From the NCBI GenBank assembly GCA_951213105.1, contig OX578136.1, positions 72,584,730-72,648,729 on the forward strand: DNA of 64,000 nt, read 5' to 3'. Position 1 is the stretch's first letter; each line of letters starts with the position of its first letter. The notes beneath the pieces are model-generated. The model saw nothing but the letters and a program-made list of their open reading frames with translations, did no database searches and had not been told where the DNA came from. Made by a program: the position numbers and the translations under genes. Source of the DNA: Amaurobius ferox (lineage: Eukaryota; Arthropoda; Arachnida; Araneae; Amaurobiidae). This document shows positions 22,394-34,688 of the stretch, piece by piece.

Positions 22394-22565
22394 GTTACAA
22401 AATGAAAACAAAAATCGACTTAAAATTGCAAATTTAGTGTAATTTAAAAAAGTATGCGTGTCATTCTGTGCAGTAAAATTCAATTTAATGAATTAAATTT
22501 AAAGAAATAAATAGAAACTGAATTTAAGTCTGTAAGAAAAGCCATGTGCTTCCCACACCAGATTT

Positions 22566-23149
22566 CGTGGTGTGTAAAATAAAAATAGAGAATCTCAGTA
22601 TATAAAAGTCCTCAGTATTATAATAGCCCAAATTCAGTTTGCCTGGGAACGCATATTTCTACGAAAATCTTTAATCCAAAAAATGTCTCGGAAGATCAAT
22701 ATATTCTGTATACTACAGCATGAGAATATAAAAACGACAATCCGTCCTCTGAGAATTCTGAAATTATCCAAATCACAACAAAAAATATAGAAGTGTCTTA
22801 TGTGATGAATCTCGACAGGAAATGTGTAAGGAAAGAAAGCAAAGACACAATCCAAGATTGAAGCCTGGAGAAGTTTTATTAATCATTTTTCTTACTTCTT
22901 TACATGAAGATTCTTCTTTATTATCTTCAGTCAACATCTGCATTAAATATTATTTTATGACTGCTTGATTCTACTTCTTTTTCGTCCTTCTCTATGCGGA
23001 AATTAATGTACACTAAAAAAACTTCTCAAGATTGCTTTGTTGCTCTGTTGGAAAGTGCAAAGTTTTCCCATTCATAAAATTATATTAACACTAAACGCAC
23101 ACTCAATATATACCTATTTGTATCGCAACCGGACAAATGACCGGTTTTC
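22566..23149. repeat. Diverged W repeat and unassigned DNA
   Basis: Patches at about 22735-22850 (CCTCTGAGAATTCTGAAA..., AATCTCGACAGGAAATGTGT) match the W repeat at 28880-29225. The rest is not assigned. Confidence 0.4.
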
Positions 23150-24363
23150 AGATAATATTTTTTAAATTATCACAATACTACATTCATTTATTATATTTGA
23201 AAACTTGAAATTTCATATAAAATATGAACGTCATTCAAATGACGGCATTGAAATATAAAATGCCTGGTTGAAACATCTCTAAAATGCGATACATTCCTGG
23301 GTAATATTTTTAAAATTATCATAATACTACAATAATTTATTATATTTGAAAACTTCATCGAAAACAAATGAAATTTATTCAAGTGACGTCATCGAAATAT
23401 AACACGGCTTCCTCTCTCTGTAAAAGCATCATTTCGTTCATAAACATTTTTCTATTCATTTGATTCATCACAATGCTATAATAATTTATTTTATTTAAAA
23501 ACTTAAGACCATGGAGCTACAAGTAATCTAACTCTATGCTTAAAATTTCATCGAAAAAAAAATCATTCGCTTCTCTGCGTAAAATCAATGAATGTTTCAT
23601 TCATATCAGCTATATCGCAGACTCCATGAGTTAAATAATTTTGCGATAAAGAAATGCAGCAATTCTTATATAACTCATTATATATCTTTTGGTGTTTACG
23701 TTTTCCTTAGGTGAAAAGTAGGCTTCGTTGTAGAAATAATCAAAGTTGGATGATCATTTAAACTCAACAATATTGTAATTGCGTTGTTTCAATATGGAGA
23801 TGCACAGAATTTAAGTAAAAATAAAGCGGTTTTAGGACGGATACAACACTCAATATGTATTAAAAATAACTTTAAAAATCGCGATTTTGAGACAAGATGG
23901 ATGCTGTATTTCATTTCGAAGTGGGTCACGTGATCTCTTCATATAATGGCCACATGCTCTCTCCATATAAAGGGTGTAATTATTATTTTAATTTTTATTT
24001 AAAAAACTACTGAATATATTTTGCTGAAATTTTTTTATATATTTTATGGGATAATTTGAATATTTCGTAAAACTTTCGAAGCAATTTGTGAATTTTAAAT
24101 CCGCTTAAAAATGTTTGAAAAATTGGGTCCCATAGGGTTCAATGTATTCCATTTTTTCAACCCGAGTTCAATCCAACACTAATTGGGTGATATTATTCAT
24201 TTATATTCTCATAGGTCCCACAAACTGTCTGAACAACATACCAAAATTTCATTTTGGTAACGTCATTTTTACGGCAGCTATCGTACTAACGGACAGACAA
24301 ACAGACAGACAGACAGAATGGACAAAGTGATAAACACTTTTCAACTATGTTGTAAAGTGTTAA
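23150..24363 (+). mobile_element. Family Z foldback, copy B (right arm only)
   Basis: It matches the right arm of Z copy A from the subrepeats (AAAATGCGATACATTCCTGG near 23280) through GGGTCACGTGATCTC (CACGTG at 23927-23932) to the outer end TGTTGTAAAGTGTTAA at 24363. The second E-box has decayed to CACATG. No left arm is found upstream, so the copy is truncated or was made from one arm. Confidence 0.7.
24290..24319. repeat. (ACAG)n tract in Z copy B
   Basis: ACAGACAAACAGACAGACAG run at the usual position near the outer end of the arm. Confidence 0.85.
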
Positions 24364-25710
24364 AAAAGCGATAATATATGCGAATTTTCTAATCAAATGT
24401 TTACAACCTGTCATGGTACTTTCGTGTTATTGAGGTATTTTGCAAATACAGAAAATGTACCCATTGTGAACTTTCCTAGATCTGAATGGCCCACTAGTAC
24501 CACAATAACTAGTGATGTTGCCATCAAATCTATGGATGTCAAATTCATATGTTGTGTAAGGTTGGTGATTATTTTGGTGCTCTACAGTCACTTTCTACAG
24601 TCAGCACACAAGGGCTACTTTTAAAATGATCTACATTTTAAAATGAATCTTGAACCACTATAAACAGAAACATACATATATACGAAAGTTCATAATGGTA
24701 CAAGCCCTTTAAAAATGTATTTTCAAACAGATTGAACCACTGTGAATATGGTGGACATACATGTTCATAATTATTCGAAATCTACTATAAAATGTAGATC
24801 CCGGGAAAAGTTGCGCTTGAGTACGAAATAAAGTCAAAGAGCGTCAAAATATTTCAAACTAACTCATGAACTGTAAATCATACATCCGAGTATAAATTAT
24901 TTCTTTGACAGGAAAACTTGATTTATCCTACAGAAAAAATAGAATTATTTCAAGTACTTCTTTATAGAAAATTTCTAGTAGTATTTCCTTGTAGAAATTT
25001 TTAGTAGTAGCAAATTTTTACAGAGTATATAGAATTCATTAATTCTTTACCTGTAAGATATTTAATGAATTTTAAAGGCTACCTCTATTTGACATACTAT
25101 ACACATTAAGTGTTTAAGAAATCTAATTTTATCTTTACTTAATAACGTTATGAAATACAATCTGATTGTTCAATATACATCGTTCAAATACAAATTCTCA
25201 GGATACAAACATGAGTCCGAATTTATGGATAACTAAACACAATATACCTAGAAACTTCTTAACTATCTTACAAGGACACAAAATAACTGTCAGGTATAAA
25301 AAAACAGCAGTTAAATACTCAAATAATTTCCAAAACAGACTATTATGTTCTCAAAGCATTGACGTCTTTAACAATCTAACTTAACGACGATCCGATTATA
25401 TGCATACCCTCTGTGGAAAGATATCGAAAAATTGACGGAACTCGTAAAATTTTTAGCAAAACTAGAAAATTCGAGCAGTTTCCAAAAGTCACCAAGTTAT
25501 ATATATGTCACCAAAATTGTACCAAGTCCACTAAATTTATCGCCAAGATCAAGCAACCCGAATATTCGAATAATAAAATCTGCCTCTGAATTTCATTTTT
25601 GCTAAGAAATAGGTAATATACCCAGAAAATTATTTAAATAGCCCTACCGATATCATGACCACAAAACCTCGAATTTCAAGCCTTTTTAAAAACATTAGTT
25701 ATACACGATA
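24364..25710. other. Unassigned DNA with one unusual open frame
   Basis: A 75-codon plus-strand frame (24397-24624) lies in slightly less AT-rich sequence and includes NFPRSEWPTSTTITSDVAIK. I recognise no family, and there is no promoter, splice or poly(A) context to support it. The remainder is AT-rich with no feature; 25400-25600 loosely resembles the decayed interior of X. Confidence 0.35.
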
Positions 25711-26634
25711 TTACTTTCCTTATATACATAATGTATAAGGAAAGTATTGTGACGGGGTCTAAAATTCGAATTCGAGTTTTCGACGGGAGAGCACGTTTCA
25801 AGCAACCCTGATCACGAATCGAACATTTTTGAGGTGATGCCTGTGTGTGTGTGTGTGTGTGTCAGTGAGCCTGTGGAGACGATAACTGGTGAACGAATAG
25901 ACCGATTCGAATGACATTTGGTACAAAAATCACAATCCGTAAATACTGGAAGCTTATTGTTTTAAAACACAATCGAATGTTCTGAACCCCCCTAAATTTG
26001 CGAGTGAAATTTTGAAAAAATCATCAAAAATTCAAAACCTTTAATAAAATTACGCAAATAGGCATTTCTTATGTAATTTTTCCTTAAAAAATGATTAAGA
26101 TGAACTTTAGAACGTTAGCATAAACCGTTCTCGAGATATTGTACATTTTTCAAATAAATTTATCAAGAAGTCCCATAAATTAAAAAAAAATATTAACTGT
26201 TGAGAAACATGTTTACTTTTCATATGTAATATCATGCGATAAATTTGGTGACATCATTTTCATGGATCTAACTTGTTCCATTCACTAGAAAAGATACTTT
26301 AAGTAATACTTTTGTATTTGAACGCCAATAGTCATTTATCTGTTGTAAGAATAACTTATTTCTCCGTTCATAACGCTTGACGAGATTTCGGCGACGAATT
26401 TAGCGAAATGTAGCCAACTTGGCGAATTTTTAAATGATGCCAAATTAACGAAAATCTCGCCAAATGGATAAAAATGACACTAAATCAATGAAAATGAGGA
26501 CTAATTGAAGAAAATTCAATATCTTGGAATGAATATAAGTATCTACTATAAGAATAACATTTTTTTAAACTGTAAAAGTAGTAAATTCATTGCATTATAT
26601 AAGGAAAGTCATGTGTTGCCCACAGCAGATTTTT
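25711..26634 (+). mobile_element. Family X repeat, copy 5
   Basis: A compact, well-preserved copy. It starts TTACTTTCCTTATATACATA with AATGTATAAGGAAAG, then carries GACGGGGTCTAAAATTCGAA, (TG)n at 25842-25862, the post-tract block and a shortened 20-bp-repeat centre. It ends TATAAGGAAAGTCATGTGTT and CAGCAGATTTTT. Confidence 0.75.
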
Positions 26635-27240
26635 AGTAGTGTAAGAAGGTAAAAATGTTCAAAATCGGAAAAATATATTTTGCGATTGCATCAACTACAC
26701 AGAAACAATGAAGTGGCTTATACATATTGAATTGTGTAAATGGGATGAAGTAAAACAAATGATGAAGGATCAGTATTATCCTACGTGATGCCCAATGAGA
26801 CAGAGGTATAAACAACAAATCCACCTCTTCGTCCCCTGAGAACTCTGGAGAGGATCCAGATCACAGTCAAAACCAATAGCATCATATAATGTGATTAGGC
26901 TCGGCAGGATATCTGAAGGAAAATTGCAGGCACAGAATCAATCTACGAAAATTTTTCTTTCTTGGTCTGATCCGAAACTCTGTTGTTTTCAATTGTGACC
27001 GAAATAAAATATTCTTTTAAGGACCGTATTGCTTTTAAACAATTGTGATGCATTCTTTTACTTGGATAACAATGAGTTCGGACTGAAATATCTCTTCTTC
27101 AATAATTAATACATACACACGGGGTTCTCTGTTTTTTTTTACTGTTGTATATTGAAAGTTTTCTTACCCCCCAAAAGAACTGAATTCGAGATTTTGAGGT
27201 AAAAGTTCGTTTTAAGATCTTCTGAAATCTTTTGATATGA
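26635..27240. repeat. W repeat, copy at the 3' side of X copy 5
   Basis: It matches 28863-29460 over most of its length and the array segment 35975-36345. Strong blocks are ATTGAATTGTGTAAATGG, TCCTACGTGATG, GAACTCTG...GATCCAGATCACAG and the segment ending ...TTTTCAATTGTGAC. No shared long reading frame is intact in all copies. Confidence 0.65.
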
Positions 27241-28108
27241 ATGACATCTATGGTTGTGTTTCTCTGGAGGAAAATCAGAGAGTTATGAAAAATTTAAACA
27301 TTTTACACATTTATACTCCCAAACTTAACGCATGAAAATGTAAATAATTTGTCTGTTTTTGTCGGAAATAGGGTCTAGATTATGAATATATAAAAATAAT
27401 TTCGATATTTTAAACCTTTTTTTTTTTAAAAACTTTAAAAAATAGCTCTCCGAATGAGTTTCTTTTTCACTCGATATATCTTTGAAACTCTAAAAGATAG
27501 CTACAACTAGTAAACGACAAAATGAAGAAATTGTGAGAAAATTAAATTTCTAAATCTATATAAATTTATTTTTAAAAAAAAACTCTTATAGTGTTCGAGT
27601 TTCTATTGACAAGTTAAATAAGTTTGAAATTTTTACGTTTTTCAAGCTTGTAGTTGCTCTTATCTTAAAAACTAAAAATGATAGCTAAGCAATAAGCAAG
27701 AATATGTAGCTCTTTGAAAGCCTGATAAATGTATATAATCAGATTTTGGATCGAGTTCTTTCTCTTTCGTTTAAGTACCTTTATTTATTGCTTCCATGAC
27801 CTCTCGGGTCATGTCTGTCGCAAACTGGCGCCTACGAGTCTGCTCTTCTGCCTTGTTTGGTAGATATCGTAAATCTTCGTACATTAACACTGCTTAAATG
27901 CCTCCTGGTCTCTCACAATCTTAAAAGGATACCTTAGGTAAGAAATATGAATAAGACACATTATTTTCTTTTCAGGAATGATTATGATGCAATTTGAATG
28001 AATGGCATAAAAAACGCTATGGAATGTGAAAAAATATATGTCGAAATATATGTATAAGTCGAAGAGAAATTCGCGCTCCAGATATCTTAAGTACTATGAG
28101 AAGATTAA
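27241..28108. other. Unassigned AT-rich DNA around an exon-like patch
   Basis: Apart from the exon-like patch at 27771-27893, nothing is recognised. Confidence 0.4.
27771..27893 (-). pseudogene. Possible coding exon or gene fragment, unidentified
   Basis: A short minus-strand frame, open from 27893 to a stop at 27771, has clearly protein-like composition in an AT-rich setting: charged residues such as NKAEEQTRRRQFATDMTREV rather than the usual N/I/K/F. GC content is visibly higher than in the flanks. AAGCAG just upstream and AAAGGTACTT just before the stop could be read as splice acceptor and donor. I recognise no family. It could be a true exon, a captured gene piece or a decayed transposon protein. 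Confidence 0.3.
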
Positions 28109-28860
28109 AAATCTTATGGGGACAGCACATGACTTTCTCTGCAGACTTATATCCACGTTCTCTTCATTTTAATTAAATTTACTTCAATTCTAATTCAATT
28201 TTCGTTCTCATTTGCTAACTGGATTTATTTTCAAATGTGGCGTAGAGAAAATACGAAAAAACTGAAATATCTCGAGACCGGCTAGTCCTAGTGTAATGGG
28301 GTTGGTCTTATTCTTTTCTTTAAGAATTACGTATAAAACTAGCATTCAATGGATATATTGAGGCATACGTAGTTTTTTATTTTAGATTTTGACGAATTTT
28401 GCGGGCCATTTTGCAAAAAAATCAGGTTATTTTTTTTCGAATCTTACCAAAATCTAATCAGCACCAGAGTAACCCACAAACGACTTATCACCAGAATTTT
28501 GTAAAATTCGGTCCATTAATTTTTCAGCTAGAGTAGATACAGGTAATTTCTGCGGATCATATCGCAAAAAAGGTAGGTTCTTTTATTTCGAATCGTACTA
28601 AAAACTAATCAGCACCAGGGTCACATCCTTAAATAACTTACCTAGCAAATTTTATGAAATTCAGCCCTTTAGTTTTTAAGTTAGAGTGAATACATACATT
28701 GCACAGACACACAGACAGACGCACACACAGACTTCACGCTAAAAATAGTTTTTTCGTATTTTAGAGGTCTCGCGTGTAGATCCGTCGAAAACTCGAGTTG
28801 CGATTTTCGGCATGATTCCATTATTTTCCCTATACATTGCCATGTATTGCAGGGAAAGAA
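28109..28860 (-). mobile_element. Family Y repeat, copy 5
   Basis: A minus-strand copy with 5' end near 28860 (CATGTATTGCAGGGAAAG), the CGAAAACTCGAGTTGCGATT block at 28786-28805, a short (AC/ACAG)n tract, two tandem versions of the internal block, and the 3' end near 28109 (GGGGACAGCACATGACTTTC). It preserves the uninterrupted form of the site where the LTR-like insertion split Y copy 1. Confidence 0.7.
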
Positions 28861-29464
28861 AAAATGTACAAGATCATAAAAATATATCTGACATTGCAAA
28901 AACACTTCTGGAACAATGAAGTGGCTTACACAAACTGAATTGTGTAAATAGAGCGAAATAAAACGAATGATGAAGGATCTGTGTGATCCTACGTGATGTC
29001 TACCGACACGAAGGTATAAACAAATCCACTTGTTCGTCCCCTAAGAACTCTGAAAAGGATTCAGATCACAGGCGAAACAAATGGCATACAATGTGATTAA
29101 CCTTGACAGAAAATCTGTAAGGAAGGAACAGAATCAATTTATATGATTTTTCCTTTCCTTGCATGATGCAAAACTCTTTGTTGTTCTCAGTTGCAGCCTA
29201 AATAAGATGCATTTTTTTTCTGGACGGTATTCTTTATCAACAATTGTGATACGTTACTTTGATAACGTTGAATTCGCACTAAAAGGTCTAAAACAATAGC
29301 CAATCGCCTATGACTAAACGGTCTCAGTTTTTAGACTGAAACGTCTAAAACAAATAGTCAAAACGAACGGAATACTCTGATTTGTCCTTTTCCATACTGT
29401 TGTATACGAAAAGTATTCTCGCCCTCAAAAATCTTCAAGTTCGGGATTTATTCGCAAATGTATA
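28861..29464. repeat. W repeat, second plain copy
   Basis: It aligns with 26635-27240 and with the array W segment. Shared blocks include CTGAATTGTGTAAATAG, GATCCTACGTGATG, CAGATCACAGGCGAAACAAA and TTTCCTTTCCTTGCA. It stands just to the right of a Y 5' end. Confidence 0.65.
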
Positions 29465-30325
29465 CAGGGCGTCCCAAAAAGATTGAAACGCGCTCTAATT
29501 CTTTACCTGTTGGAGATAAGTGGGTAATGTAAATTGCAAAAATGATGAAAGTAGGGTAGGAAATAAGACTACGTTAATGAAATAGTTCTCCCATTAATTT
29601 TCAAAAAGTTAGACTTTTTAAATTTTTATACGACCCCCGTAAACAAATTTGGTCAATCGGGAAATTTTTATTAAAAAAACCGTATAACTCTATCTTTAAA
29701 ATCAACTGAATTATGATAAAGAAAAAATCTGACTTATGCCATTTTTCCGTACCATGTGAAAGGCTGTTTCATCAGTGAAAATAGGGACCATAAACAAATG
29801 GACGATGGACATTGTGTAGATCAAGAATACGTTAATATGTGTCAACATTTTTTATTATAAATGCATCTAAATAAAGCATTACACAGACAGAGATCATATA
29901 AAACAGTGTACTCACTACGGGGTTGGGTATCCTATGTATTATCATCCAGTTTTATCTTTTTTGTGATATGTCACAAATTTACATTTCTAATTTGATATAT
30001 GGTCCCCATTCACAATGTTCAATTTTCAATTAAATATTACTCGCTCAATTTTAAAGATACATAAAGATATGCGGTTTTAAAGATAAAAGGTTTTTTTAAT
30101 GATCTTGTTGCATTAAAAATACAATTTTTCTGATTAACCAAATTTGTCTAAGGGGGTCGTATGAAAATTTAAAAACTGCAACTTTTTGAAAATTAATGGA
30201 AGGACTCATTTATTAACGTAGTCTTATTTCCTACCTTACTTTTAACATTTTTGCAATTTACATTGCCCATTTATCTCCAGCAGGTAAAGAATTAAAACGC
30301 GTTTCAAGCTTTTCGGGACACCCTG
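29465..30325. mobile_element. Foldback/TIR element, 861 bp, ends CAGGG(C/T)GTCCC
   Basis: The arms 29465-29710 and about 30060-30325 are reverse complements with scattered differences. They begin CAGGGCGTCCCAAAAAGATT and, on the other strand, CAGGGTGTCCCGAAAAGCTT. The centre (about 29711-30060) includes, on the minus strand near 29750-29790, a short run reading FTDETAFHM. That resembles the catalytic-region motif of some DDE transposases but is too short to rely on. No target duplication is clear. Confidence 0.7.
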
Positions 30326-31635
30326 AACATTTATAGGGTGTGGAATTTTTTACTAAGAACTAACATATGAAATTATACATCTATATACATTGTATAGCGT
30401 GTTTCCAAAAAATTGCACAATCAAAGTACAAAATTTAACTTTTTATACGGAGCCTCTACAAAGGAAATTCATTTAACAAATCAAATTATTCGTCATTCAT
30501 TTAAAGATCTTTTGAAATGAAATAGGTCTCTAATATAGAAATTTTGCTGTGAAAATACTCCCAAAGTGATATAAGCCATTTTAATGCAATCAAAAGAAAC
30601 GGCAAAAATATATTATTTAGGGGGTCGTACATAAATTGAATTTCATTAGAAAATTTTCATTCGAAAACTTATATGCGTACCTATCTTCAGAAAATTATTA
30701 TATAATCCTAAATCTGAAAATCACCTAGCTGTTTTAAGTTGATCTATATACGGATAACGAAGTACTATTTCATTATTCCAAATAGTGATTTTTGATAAAG
30801 ATTGTATTACACATAATGCCGGTCTCTCCTTATTAGTTTCACTTAGAGACCTGAATAAACGTGCTTCTTCATAAGAGGCATTGTAATAAATTATGTTTGC
30901 GTTCTATGTTTATGTTATAATTTTGTGTCAGTTGTTGTGCTTATCTGTAACGTCTGATTTGTTATATTAATGAATTTAAATTTTAATTATTCGTTGAAAA
31001 CTTTAATTAATGATATATCGGGTAATTTAACTCGTATTACAAAGGAACTTCTGTTTGACAAATTGGACTATGTGAAATACCTTTATAATTGAACAATAAT
31101 TTTTAGTGATCCGTATGAAAGATACATTTTGCACTTTTTACTTAAAGTGCTACATGGTCAAAATTTAAATATTATCATAGTTTACCTTAATGAAAGCATT
31201 TCTTAAAATGAAATTATAGATCTACGACCAATCGTTCAAGATATATTTAGTCCTGCAATCAATTTAAAACATCCTGAATAAAATCAAACTTATGGAGAAT
31301 CTTCAGTAACTTGCAGAACTGCAACTTGAATTATTCGAAATTTGATATTTTCATAGCATTATTAACTACGGAGAAAATTATTAAATGATAATAGTTTTGT
31401 CAGTGTTGGAAGAAGATAATTTGAAGTAAGTTAAGGCTAAGTTGAAATAAGTAAAGAGTATTAAAATAGAAGATATTAAAGCAGATCAGTCAAATGCTTC
31501 CAATTTATTGATATGGCAGACCTGTTACAATTTTAAAATACTATTAATTATTTTATGAAGTTTTACAAAATTTTGTAAAAGAGCAACTTTAGACGAAAAA
31601 TTAAGAAAAATATATTTTTATTGGTTTTTCCTAAC
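30326..31635. other. AT-rich unassigned DNA
   Basis: No gene recognised. A possible end-like motif (GTGTTTCCAAAAAATTGCAC at about 30402) lacks a convincing inverted partner. Confidence 0.4.
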
Positions 31636-32493
31636 AAAAAGTATATTTGCTTTTTCATAATATTGTATAGAAAAACTATAGCTATCCCAAAAATCTTCGA
31701 ACTCTAGATTGTGGTAGATAAGCACGTTTAATGACCTCTCAAAACCACTTCAAACACATATAAAAATACATCTGTGTCCATGTGTGTGCGTGCCTGCATA
31801 TGTGCGTTCGTATTTGGGTATGTGTGTGTGCGTGTGTATGTATTTATGTATGTGTGTGCGTGGGTGTGTATGTAAACACTATAACACTTAACAAGCTTTT
31901 ACCGCTATAAAATATTTTGTGGAGATACAGTATGTGAAAAACTAGAACTAGATGCAATTTTTTATAATTTTCAGGATTAAAACTCTATTCGAATTTTAGG
32001 AATTTCGTAGTGATATTTCCTTTAAAAAACAACGATAATGTCCAGAAATTTGATTATAGCATATAGTATAAATACTAAATTAATAGTATGAACAACTACA
32101 AATATTAATGTTATAAAAGTAGTCACTAATATATTGCCAACATGATAAAATAAATTTTCAAGGAATTTTGGAGAACATTTGAAAGGAATAACTTAGGTAA
32201 GAATTCTGAATCAAATGCATGTTTTATCATTCTCATAATGACTGTCATACAAGTAGAATGGTTGTCATACGGAACTTTGTAGAATGTGACTGCATAACGG
32301 AAGTTGTGGATCAACACTTCAGATGTCTTAATGTGTCAATATCCATTCGAAAAGTGGTGCTTACCACAAGATGATCAAAAAACTGCAATCAAATATAGTA
32401 GAAGCAGTAGAACTGTTGAAATAGTATAATTTTTTTAGTTAGTTGCTACTAATATACCCACAAAAATAAATCACAATCTCATCTGCTATTTTT
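31636..32493. other. Decayed Y/W-like sequence with (TG)n, then unassigned DNA
   Basis: Positions 31655-31760 recall the X/Y 5' region (short hairpin-like start, CTTCGAACTC block, then TGTGTGTGCG). An imperfect TG tract runs about 31780-31875. Nothing else is assigned. Confidence 0.35.
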
Positions 32494-32577
32494 TTAACAC
32501 TTTACAACAAAGTTGAAAAGTGTTTATGTGTAAACACTTACAACAAAGTTGAAAAGTGTTTAAGACTTTGTTCATTC

Positions 32578-32624
32578 TGTCTGTCTGTCTGCCTGTCTGT
32601 CTGTCTGCCTGTCTGTCTGTCCGT
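32578..32624. repeat. (CTGT)n tract in Z copy C
   Basis: CTGT repeats with CTGC variants near the outer end of the left arm. Confidence 0.9.
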
Positions 32625-33017
32625 TAGCACGATAACTGCCGTAAAAATGACTTAATCAAAATGAAATTTTAGTATGTTGTTCAGACGGTCTGTAGGACCT
32701 ATGGAAATATAAATGAATAATATCACCCAATTAGTTTTGGATTGAACCCGGGTTCAAAAAATGAAATACATTGAGCCCTATGGGACCTAATTCTTCAAAC
32801 ATTTTTTAAGCAGATTTAAAATTCACAAATTGCTTCGAAAATTTTAGGTAATATTCAAATTGCTCCATAAAATATATAAAAAAAATTCAGCGAAATATAT
32901 TAGTAGTTTTTTAAATAAAAATTAAAATAAAATAATTACACCTCTTATATGAAGCGAACACGTGAACATGATATGAAAATATCACGTGACCCACTTGAAA
33001 ATGATATATGGCATCCA

Positions 33018-33085
33018 TGTATGTAGAATGAGTAGTATGTAGAATGAGTTGTTTCAGAAAATATGTAGAATGAGTTGTATTAGAA
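33018..33085. repeat. Three short repeats of TATGTAGAATGAGT
   Basis: TATGTAGAATGAGT occurs three times with short spacers, where the other Z arms have about 100-150 bp of different sequence. It looks like a local replacement in this arm. Confidence 0.7.
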
Positions 33086-33998
33086 TTGCTGTATTTCTTT
33101 AACACAAAATTATTTAGCCCATGGAGTTTGCATAGCTGATATGAATCAAATATTCATTGATTTTACAAAGAGAAGAGCGATTTATTTCGATGGAGTTTTA
33201 CGCATAGAGTTTAATTACTTGTAGCTCCATGGTCTTCATTTCTAAATAAAATAAATTATTATAGCATTGTGATGAATGACATGAATGGGAAATTATATAT
33301 GAATGAAATGCTGCTTTTATAGAGAGAGCCAGACGTGTTATTTTTTCCATGACGTCATTTGAATGAATTTCACTTGTTTTCGATGGAGTTTTCAAATATA
33401 ATAAATTATCGTAGTATTATGATAATTCTAAAATTATTACCGAGGAATGTATCAACATTTTAGAGATGTTTAAACCTGGCAATTTATATTTCAATGCCAT
33501 CATTTGAATGAAGTTCATTTTTTTCGATGAAGGTTTAAGTTTTCAAATATAATAAATTATTGTAGTATTGTGATAAGTTTTAAAATATTACCGAGGAATG
33601 TATCGCATTTTAGACATGTTTAAATAAAATTGCATTGAAGTTGGAAAATGTTTCATAATCAATGCTTTAAGCATGATTGATCTTTCTTGTTAATAATACG
33701 TCCGACCATAATAATAGACTTATTTTTTTATTGATAAATTGAAGAACATAGCTTTTTCTCTGACTGAAAGAATTTTTATATTTGAGCAACACTTCTCTGG
33801 CTGTCCATATGAGAGTATCATTAAATATCGTTAGAAGATTTCATTGAAAATCGTTTGAAAAGTTCATTGAAGAATTTCTGCAACGCAGTCCTCTATTTCA
33901 GACTGTTTCTTCTGAGTTAAAATGAAACAAAAAAGATCAATCATGCATAAGGCATTGATAATGAAACACTTTCCAACTTCAATGCAATTTTATTTAAA

Positions 33999-34688
33999 CA
34001 TCTCTAAAATGCGATACATTCCTCAATAATATTTTTAAAATTATCACAATAATACATTAATGTACTACATTTGAAAACGTAAAACTTCACCGAAAAAAAT
34101 GAACTTCATTCAAATGGCGGCATTGAAATATAACTTGCCTGGTATAAACATCTCTAAAATGCGATACATTCCTTGGAAATATTTTTAAAATTATCACAAT
34201 ACTACAATAATTTATTATATTTGAAAACTTCATCGAAAACAAATGAACTTTTTCAAAGGAAGTCATCGAATTATAAAGCGGCTGGCTCTTTAAATAAAAG
34301 CAGTATTTCATTCATTAACATTTTTCCATTAATTAATTTCATTCATCTCTAAAATGCGATACATTCCTCGATAATATTTTTAAAATTACCACAATAATAC
34401 ATTAATGTACTATATTTGAAAACGTAAAACTTCACCGAAAAAAATGAACTTCATTCAAATGGCGGCATTGAAATATAAATTGCCTGGTTTAAACATCTCT
34501 AAAATGCGATACATTCCTCGGAAATAATTTTAAAATTATCACAATACTACAATAATTTATTATATTTGAAAACTTCATCGAAAACAAATGAAATTTTTCA
34601 GAGCAAGTCATCGAATTATAAAGCGACTGGCTCTTTAAATAAAAGCAGTATTTCATTCATTAACATTTTTCCATTAATTAATTTCATT
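33999..34688. repeat. 345-bp tandem duplication in the Z copy C right arm
   Basis: CATCTCTAAAATGCGATACA at 33999 and 34149 recurs at 34344 and 34494, each offset by 345. The array unit starts inside the first copy (34145) and contains the whole second copy. Confidence 0.85.

Larger units (their letters stand above)
21401..22565 (+). mobile_element. Family Y repeat, copy 4
   Basis: It begins ACTTTCCCTGCAATACATGT with TATGTATAGGAAAA paired downstream, directly after the end of X copy 4. The GTCGAAAATCGCAGCTCGAG block, a long (TG)n/(GA)n tract, two tandem versions of the internal block and a local minisatellite (22159-22393) follow. The 3' end is GCCATGTGCTTCCCACACCA. Confidence 0.7.

Noticed and set aside
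24397..24624. 75-codon open frame as a host gene
   Set aside because: Composition is mildly protein-like, but there is no recognisable family, promoter or splice context. It is kept only as a note in the region entry.
30394..31278. Possible second TIR element with GTGTTT-type ends
   Set aside because: The end motifs are only loosely similar and the presumed arms do not align beyond a few bases.
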